From Candidatus Niyogiibacteriota bacterium (GTDB lineage: Bacteria; Patescibacteriota; Minisyncoccia; HO2-45-28), in the NCBI GenBank assembly GCA_016177385.1, contig JACOVJ010000014.1, forward strand, positions 1 through 10,210: a stretch of 10,210 bases of DNA, given 5' to 3'. Each line of letters starts with the position of its first letter. Position 1 is the first letter of the stretch. Below are positions 6,774 through 10,210 of the stretch, piece after piece. Both the position numbers and the translations under genes were made by a program. A model generated the notes under the pieces. It did no database searches, had not been told where the DNA came from, and saw nothing but the letters and a program-made list of their open reading frames with translations.

Positions 6774-7370
6774 ATGAGTAAAAAATACATTAGTATTGGC
6801 TTGATTGCCGTTTTAGTGGGCGGCGCCGGCTTGTTTTTATCAATGTCAAAAACCGAGTTTTTGACATTTTTGACATCTCGGTACGGAGTTGCGTCCTCAT
6901 CGGAAACATTGAGCGCCGCTACCGTACTCGGTGAGGATTATATAAAGTACACGCATCCCGATATCGGATTTTCGCTCGAATATCCGAGGGAACTCGAGGT
7001 GCGGCGATTTTCGGAAAAGGAGGACGCGGAAACCATTCTATTCCAGCGAGCGGGGGATGAGGATCGGGCGCGCGGGGAGCGGCTGGGTTTTCAGATCTTT
7101 ATCACGCCGTTCGACGATGAGTGGCCCGTCATCACGCGCGAACGGATCTTGCGCGACCTGCCGGATCTGAAAATGGAGGACGTGCAGGAAGTGATCCTTG
7201 GAGACGGAACGCGCGCATTGATTTTTTGGACCGAGGATCCTTCGCTTGGGCGGACGCGCGAAGTGTGGTTCACGAGCATGGGTATCCGGCTTTACGAGAT
7301 CACGACCTACGAGCATCTCGATTCTTGGCTTGCAATGATCCTGTCCACGTGGTCGCGCAACGCGCCGTGA
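6774..7370 (+). CDS. Membrane-anchored PsbP-like protein
   Basis: A 198-residue protein with a short basic start (MSKK), one hydrophobic anchor or signal segment at 6-23, and a soluble domain at about 55-193. The domain has the pattern of small PsbP-like proteins frequent in CPR genomes: YTHPDIGFSLEYP near its start, IFITPFDD in the middle, a conserved GDGTRALIFW strand, and EHLDSWLAMILSTW at the end. No catalytic residues are evident; the domain is probably extracytoplasmic and its function unknown. Residues 24-36 (MSKTEFLTFLTSR), directly after the membrane segment, are encoded by a palindromic repeat and look inserted. ATG 6774 is supported because it starts just before the membrane segment. 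It also overlaps the stop of a 13-codon frame (6736-6777). The next gene follows in the same direction after a short gap. Confidence 0.75.
   Translation: MSKKYISIGLIAVLVGGAGLFLSMSKTEFLTFLTSRYGVASSSETLSAATVLGEDYIKYTHPDIGFSLEYPRELEVRRFSEKEDAETILFQRAGDEDRARGERLGFQIFITPFDDEWPVITRERILRDLPDLKMEDVQEVILGDGTRALIFWTEDPSLGRTREVWFTSMGIRLYEITTYEHLDSWLAMILSTWSRNAP
6842..6868 (+). repeat. Palindrome, copy 2, inside the coding sequence
   Basis: AATGTCAAAAAC, centre CGA, then GTTTTTGACATT: perfect 12-base arms. A further half-copy, TTTTTGACA, follows at 6867-6875. It is translated as MSKTEFLTF, the same phase in which copy 1 would read LSKTEFLTL. Confidence 0.8.
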
Positions 7371-7412
7371 GGATTGGCCGTTGAATGCGGTATTTTGCGT
7401 TTTGCGCCGAAA

Positions 7413-9425
7413 ATGCGTAAAGTTTTCATGATGGTTAAAAAAATGCACCCTTCAATGGCGGCAAAGATCATCGTCGTTGTTCTGATTTTGGCGTTTTACG
7501 GCGCACTCGCAGCGCATAGGATCCGTTTGGCCGCGGCCGATGACTTGGGGCGCCACCTTAAAACCGGCGAGACGGTCATGAGCGGGGATTTCGGCATTAT
7601 TTTCAGAAATTTTTATTCGTATACCGAACCGGATTTTCCAACCTATAACCATCATTGGCTCTCGGGTGTCGCGTTCTATCTCCTCCATCAGGTGGCCGGG
7701 TTCGGGGGGCTCGTGATTTTTAAAATAACCGTTCTTGTCGCGGCTTTGGCGCTTTTATTCAGAGCCGCGATGAAAAAAGCCGATTTTTGGCTTGTGGCTT
7801 TTTTTTCGTTGTTGGCGATTTTTGCGCTATCCGACCGCACCGATATGCGCCCGGAGATCTTCAGCTATTTTTTTATCGCCATCTATATTTATTTTCTTGC
7901 CGATTTGAATGAGCACCCCGAGCATAGAAGAATTTTCTGGCTCGTTCCGTTGCAGATTTTGTGGATCAATATGCATATTTTTTTCAGCATCGGCCTGATG
8001 CTGGCGGCCGGTTTTTTGGCCGAGAAAATAATTCTGAACTGGAGAGATCTTAAAAATAGCGCGCTGGTCAAACGGCTCGTTCTTCTTTTTATCGCGTTGG
8101 TTGCGGCGAGCTCCGTCAATCCGCTGGGATTCCGGGCCGTTGTTTACGACTACCAGTTGCATAACTTGGGGAATTATCCCATCCGGATAGCCGAAAACGA
8201 GCCGACACTCCACTTTTTGAATAGCAGCGCGCCGTGGGCTTCGGTTTCCGCGTCGCTATTTCTTCCGATGATTTTGCTTTTGGCCGCGAGTTTTGCGCTG
8301 GCGTTTTACCGCAAGGAGCGGCCTATTTTTTATTTACTGGCATCCATCGGAAGCGCGGGTGCGGGCTTTTTTATGACGCGCGGCGTCTCGCTTTTCGCGC
8401 TGGTTTTTCTGCCGGCGATCTCGGCAAACCTGAACGGGCCCTTTCTGGCGCTGAAGGAACGATTGAATCAAAAAATGCCGGATGTCACCGAGGCGCTCGG
8501 CAAATTTTTTGGCGCCGGCATCATCATCGCGCTTGTTCTGTTTATTGCGGCCCGGGCGCGGAATAATCTGCTGTATTACCGGGGGTTCGGCGTGAGGCTC
8601 TCAAATTATTCCGAAGCATCGGCTGAATTTTTCAGAGCCAATGATCTTCACGGGCCGATCTTCAACGATACCGACATTGGAAGCTACCTTATCTACGAAT
8701 TTTTTCCGAGCGAGCGGGTGTTCACGGATAATCGGTTTGGCGACGCATACTCCAAGGATTTTTTCAATCGCTATATGCCGATAACGGCCGATGAGGATGC
8801 GTGGGCGCGGGCCCTTAAAAATTATAAATTCAATGTCATCTACTATTATCATTATGATGCCGGCGGCAGCACGCGGCCCTTTTTATGGCGCCGCACGCAT
8901 GATCCCGCATGGGCGCTTGTTTATGCCGATCCGTACGTGGTCATCTTACTGAAAAATACGCCGGAAAATAAAAAAGTCATCGATACGTTCAGGATAACGG
9001 GCGAAAACGCCGGCGAGCGGTTGAACTATTTGAGCGACTCGGAAGATCCGGATGAGCAGATCGCGGCCGGGGACCTGCTCAATCTCGTGGGGCGCGACGA
9101 CCTGGCAATGGAAGTTTTTAAAAAAGTCGTCCGCTTATGGCCCGAACGAAGTCAGGTTTGGCTGATCATGGGCGAGATGGTCGTGGATAAGAATGATTGG
9201 GTCAATGGCATTGCCGCAAGCCTCTTTTTTGAAAAAGCGGTCGCGCACGGCGCAAAAACCGCCGAGGCCTACAGTTATCTATCGCTGGCATACGTAAAAA
9301 CCGGCCAGTTCGAGAAAGCGGACATCGCCGCCCGCAAGGCGCTGGCGATCGATCCGAATTATCAGTCAGCCAAGGACCGCCTTGAGGAGATTGAAAAATA
9401 TTTCATTCCGGCGGACGCCCCGTAG
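7413..9425 (+). CDS. GT-C-like polytopic membrane protein with C-terminal TPR region
   Basis: A 670-residue protein counted from ATG 7413. TTG 7374 and ATGs at 7428, 7431 and 7443 are also in frame; none has a convincing ribosome binding site, so the start is uncertain by ~30 residues. A first membrane helix (about 17-34) is followed by ADDLGRHLKTGE (42-53) and a loop with YSYTEPDFPTYNHHWLSGVAFYLLH. This matches the D-x-D/L-W-x-H-L-x-T-G-E pattern and following His-Trp segment of bacterial GT-C-type membrane glycosyltransferase-like proteins; here the Trp before His is Arg. About nine or ten more helices run to ~385. An extracytoplasmic segment (FNDTDIGSYLIYEFFPSERVFTDNR) follows, then TPR-like helices about 555-660 (AYSYLSLAYVKTGQFEKADIAARKALAIDPN). 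A glycan transfer role is inferred from fold only; donor and acceptor are unknown. Confidence 0.75.
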   Translation: MRKVFMMVKKMHPSMAAKIIVVVLILAFYGALAAHRIRLAAADDLGRHLKTGETVMSGDFGIIFRNFYSYTEPDFPTYNHHWLSGVAFYLLHQVAGFGGLVIFKITVLVAALALLFRAAMKKADFWLVAFFSLLAIFALSDRTDMRPEIFSYFFIAIYIYFLADLNEHPEHRRIFWLVPLQILWINMHIFFSIGLMLAAGFLAEKIILNWRDLKNSALVKRLVLLFIALVAASSVNPLGFRAVVYDYQLHNLGNYPIRIAENEPTLHFLNSSAPWASVSASLFLPMILLLAASFALAFYRKERPIFYLLASIGSAGAGFFMTRGVSLFALVFLPAISANLNGPFLALKERLNQKMPDVTEALGKFFGAGIIIALVLFIAARARNNLLYYRGFGVRLSNYSEASAEFFRANDLHGPIFNDTDIGSYLIYEFFPSERVFTDNRFGDAYSKDFFNRYMPITADEDAWARALKNYKFNVIYYYHYDAGGSTRPFLWRRTHDPAWALVYADPYVVILLKNTPENKKVIDTFRITGENAGERLNYLSDSEDPDEQIAAGDLLNLVGRDDLAMEVFKKVVRLWPERSQVWLIMGEMVVDKNDWVNGIAASLFFEKAVAHGAKTAEAYSYLSLAYVKTGQFEKADIAARKALAIDPNYQSAKDRLEEIEKYFIPADAP

Positions 9426-9440
9426 ATTCGGCCCCCTAAG

Positions 9441-9479
9441 GTTGCAAAGATCTTATCCACATGGTCGCGTAATGCGCCG
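9441..9479 (+). pseudogene. Remnant of the 3' end of a PsbP-like gene
   Basis: Bases 9442-9479 match 7330-7367, the end of the PsbP-like gene, at 32 of 38 positions. Read in the matching frame both give ILSTWSRNAP, and four of the five codon differences are silent (only Met/Lys changes the residue within the stretch). Weaker similarity continues to a shared ATGCGGTAT (about 7386 and 9500). No stop follows NAP here. The stretch lies between two intact genes and has no start of its own. Confidence 0.55.
9453..9461 (+). other. Perfect DnaA-box match (TTATCCACA)
   Basis: TTATCCACA equals the classical DnaA-box consensus. It lies in the 9426-9564 intergenic stretch, within the PsbP-like remnant, where the parental sequence reads CTGTCCACG. 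Function is not shown. Confidence 0.4.
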
Positions 9480-9483
9480 CGAT

Positions 9484-9511
9484 TTGCCCTCATTCGGACA
9501 TGCGGTATACT
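9484..9511 (+). promoter_or_regulatory. Sigma70-type promoter upstream of the 9565 gene
   Basis: TTGCCC (9484-9489) and TATACT (9506-9511) are separated by 16 bp, matching the -35 consensus at 4/6 and the -10 at 5/6. Transcription would start near 9518, about 45 nt before the chosen start of the downstream gene. The same -10 hexamer and spacer length occur in the minus-strand promoter at 10170-10197. Confidence 0.5.
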
Positions 9512-9564
9512 ATGTGTGTACAAATTAACTTCATGAGCGGGCATTATTGGTTAACAAAAAATAT

Positions 9565-10068
9565 ATGGCGATGCCGTCAAAAATGAGCGAAGAGGGAGAG
9601 GTGGGGGAAAAAATCGAGGGAGATATTATGGAAGCGGGAAGTTCCGGCGCACCGCCCCGCCGGCGGCGTATGAACCGGAAGAATCTTATCGGCATAGGGT
9701 TTATTGCGGTGGTGATGGCGGCGGGCGCATGGACATTCTTTTCGGATTCCGGCGGGCTCGCGCTCGGAGGAGATGCGTATCAGGCGGTATTTCTGGACAA
9801 TAATCAGGTGTATTTCGGAAAGCTGACCAACACTGCATCCGCGTATCCGGTGCTCAAGGATATTTTTTACTTGCGCGTGACCCAGCCGTTGCAGCCACCG
9901 GAAGGGGGTGACGCACAGCCGAACATCAATCTGGTGAAATTGGGCACGGAATTGCACGGTCCATCCGATGAAATGCGCATCAATCGCGAACACATTTTGT
10001 TCATCGAGGACCTGAAAGCCGATTCCGAGGTGACGAAGGCGATCAACAACTTCAAGGCGGCGCAGTAA
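9565..10068 (+). CDS. Single-pass membrane protein of unknown function
   Basis: A 167-residue protein from ATG 9565. TTG 9547 and ATGs at 9571 and 9583 are alternative in-frame starts with no decisive ribosome binding site. Residues 1-30 are acidic and Gly/Ser-rich, 31-39 are a basic cluster (PRRRRMNRK), 41-59 a single membrane helix, and the rest an extracytoplasmic or cytoplasmic soluble domain with YQAVFLDNNQVYFGKL, YPVLKDIFYLRV, LVKLGTELHGP, MRINREHILFIEDL and a helical end. From memory this resembles a short hypothetical protein family common in Parcubacteria; no catalytic motif is visible. The positive-inside rule places the N-terminus in the cytoplasm. It appears to have its own promoter and is followed by a strong terminator, so it ends the + strand transcription unit. 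Confidence 0.75.
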   Translation: MAMPSKMSEEGEVGEKIEGDIMEAGSSGAPPRRRRMNRKNLIGIGFIAVVMAAGAWTFFSDSGGLALGGDAYQAVFLDNNQVYFGKLTNTASAYPVLKDIFYLRVTQPLQPPEGGDAQPNINLVKLGTELHGPSDEMRINREHILFIEDLKADSEVTKAINNFKAAQ

Positions 10069-10071
10069 TAG

Positions 10072-10080
10072 TTATCCACA
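10072..10080 (+). other. Perfect DnaA-box match (TTATCCACA)
   Basis: A second exact consensus 9-mer, three bases after the stop of the preceding gene and outside coding sequence. The window itself ends in CATGTGGA, which could begin an inverted copy (TGTGGATAA) if the next bases are TAA. Confidence 0.4.
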
Positions 10081-10095
10081 TCTGGCTTGTTGAAG

Positions 10096-10123
10096 CAAAA
10101 CCCCGCATTTCTGCGGGGTTTTG
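10096..10123. terminator. Intrinsic terminator, probably bidirectional
   Basis: CAAAACCCCGCA (10096-10107) pairs perfectly with TGCGGGGTTTTG (10112-10123) across a TTTC loop. The GC core is flanked by A4/T4, so RNA from either strand gains a U-tract after the core. It lies 28 nt after the stop at 10068 and would also end RNA from the minus-strand promoter at 10170-10197. Confidence 0.85.
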
Positions 10124-10163
10124 TGAATCCTAATCTAGTACAGGGATTCTCGTCTTACCAGCT
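10096..10163 (-). ncRNA. Candidate ~70-nt minus-strand small RNA
   Basis: The RNA would begin about 7 nt past the -10 at 10170-10175 and end at the hairpin 10096-10123. No start codon is seen in it. An additional weak stem (GAATCC at 10125-10130 with GGATTC at 10144-10149) precedes the terminator. It starts CAGCTGGTAAGACG, which resembles a tRNA D-arm, but no tRNA cloverleaf can be drawn. It could alternatively be an attenuated leader or spillover promoter. Confidence 0.35.
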
Positions 10164-10169
10164 GAATAC

Positions 10170-10197
10170 AGTATAGCAAAGCCGCGTTGGCTGTCAA
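10170..10197 (-). promoter_or_regulatory. Near-consensus minus-strand sigma70-type promoter
   Basis: On the minus strand, TTGACA (10192-10197) is a perfect -35 and TATACT (10170-10175) a 5/6 -10, with a 16-bp spacer. This is the best promoter match in the window. It fires toward the terminator at 10096-10123, opposite to all the genes. Confidence 0.65.
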
Positions 10198-10210
10198 TGG
10201 ATCATGTGGA

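Noticed and set aside
6843..6845. Internal ATG in palindrome copy 2 as the real start of the PsbP-like protein
   Set aside because: It would remove the membrane/signal segment that such proteins normally carry; ATG 6774 gives a coherent N-terminus.
10125..10165. Possible tRNA or tRNA fragment on the minus strand (CAGCTGGTAAGACG, GAGAATCCC)
   Set aside because: Only a D-arm-like string is present; no acceptor or anticodon stem can be drawn and the spacing to the T-arm-like string is far too short.

Overview
The window reads as a densely packed, single-strand gene block from an uncultivated Patescibacteria/CPR bacterium, probably a Parcubacteria-type lineage. That placement is inference from the protein content: a tail-fibre-like surface protein with a Peptidase_S74 domain, secreted EQAAYRW-type beta-rich modules, a PsbP-like lipoprotein-sized protein, an MFS/spermidine-synthase fusion, and short conserved proteins with one membrane anchor. 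TGA is used as a stop by three genes (ends 3836, 5077, 7370), so this is not a code-25 lineage such as Gracilibacteria. Recognisable Shine-Dalgarno sequences are mostly lacking. All supported protein genes lie on the + strand.

Layout. 1-2326: 3' part of a large surface protein with ASSSIGA repeats, a tail-fibre head region, an S74 chaperone-like domain, a linker carrying a strong DNA palindrome, and a terminal Ig-like (DUF5011-type) domain. 2340-3836: seven-helix membrane domain fused to a spermidine-synthase-like methyltransferase fold. 3833-5077 and 5074-6717: two secreted proteins sharing an almost identical C-terminal ~200-residue module; the second also has a ~270-residue glycine-rich domain. 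Both junctions are ATGA stop/start overlaps, so 2340-6717 is very likely one translationally coupled operon. 6718-6773 is a short control-like gap with a 23-nt palindrome touching the next start codon; a second copy sits inside that next gene. 6774-7370: membrane-anchored PsbP-like protein. 7413-9425: GT-C-like polytopic membrane protein with a C-terminal TPR region. 9426-9564: intergenic stretch with a decayed copy of the 3' end of the PsbP-like gene, a DnaA-box match and a good sigma70-type promoter. 9565-10068: conserved-type single-pass membrane protein. 10069-10210: a second perfect DnaA-box match, a strong bidirectional-looking terminator, and a near-consensus minus-strand promoter aimed at that terminator, which would yield a ~70-nt RNA.

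Taken together the first four genes look like a cell-surface/adhesion locus: a large fibre-like protein, two secreted adhesin-like proteins with a common C-terminal module and basic VRLR tail, and a membrane enzyme co-translated with them that may modify or support their export (inference). The most noteworthy signals are: the mosaic identity between the two tandem modules (0 mismatches over 137 and 80 nt, against roughly 15% elsewhere), which suggests gene conversion; the two distinct palindromic elements that occur inside coding sequence; the shared VRLR tail; and the orphan minus-strand RNA.
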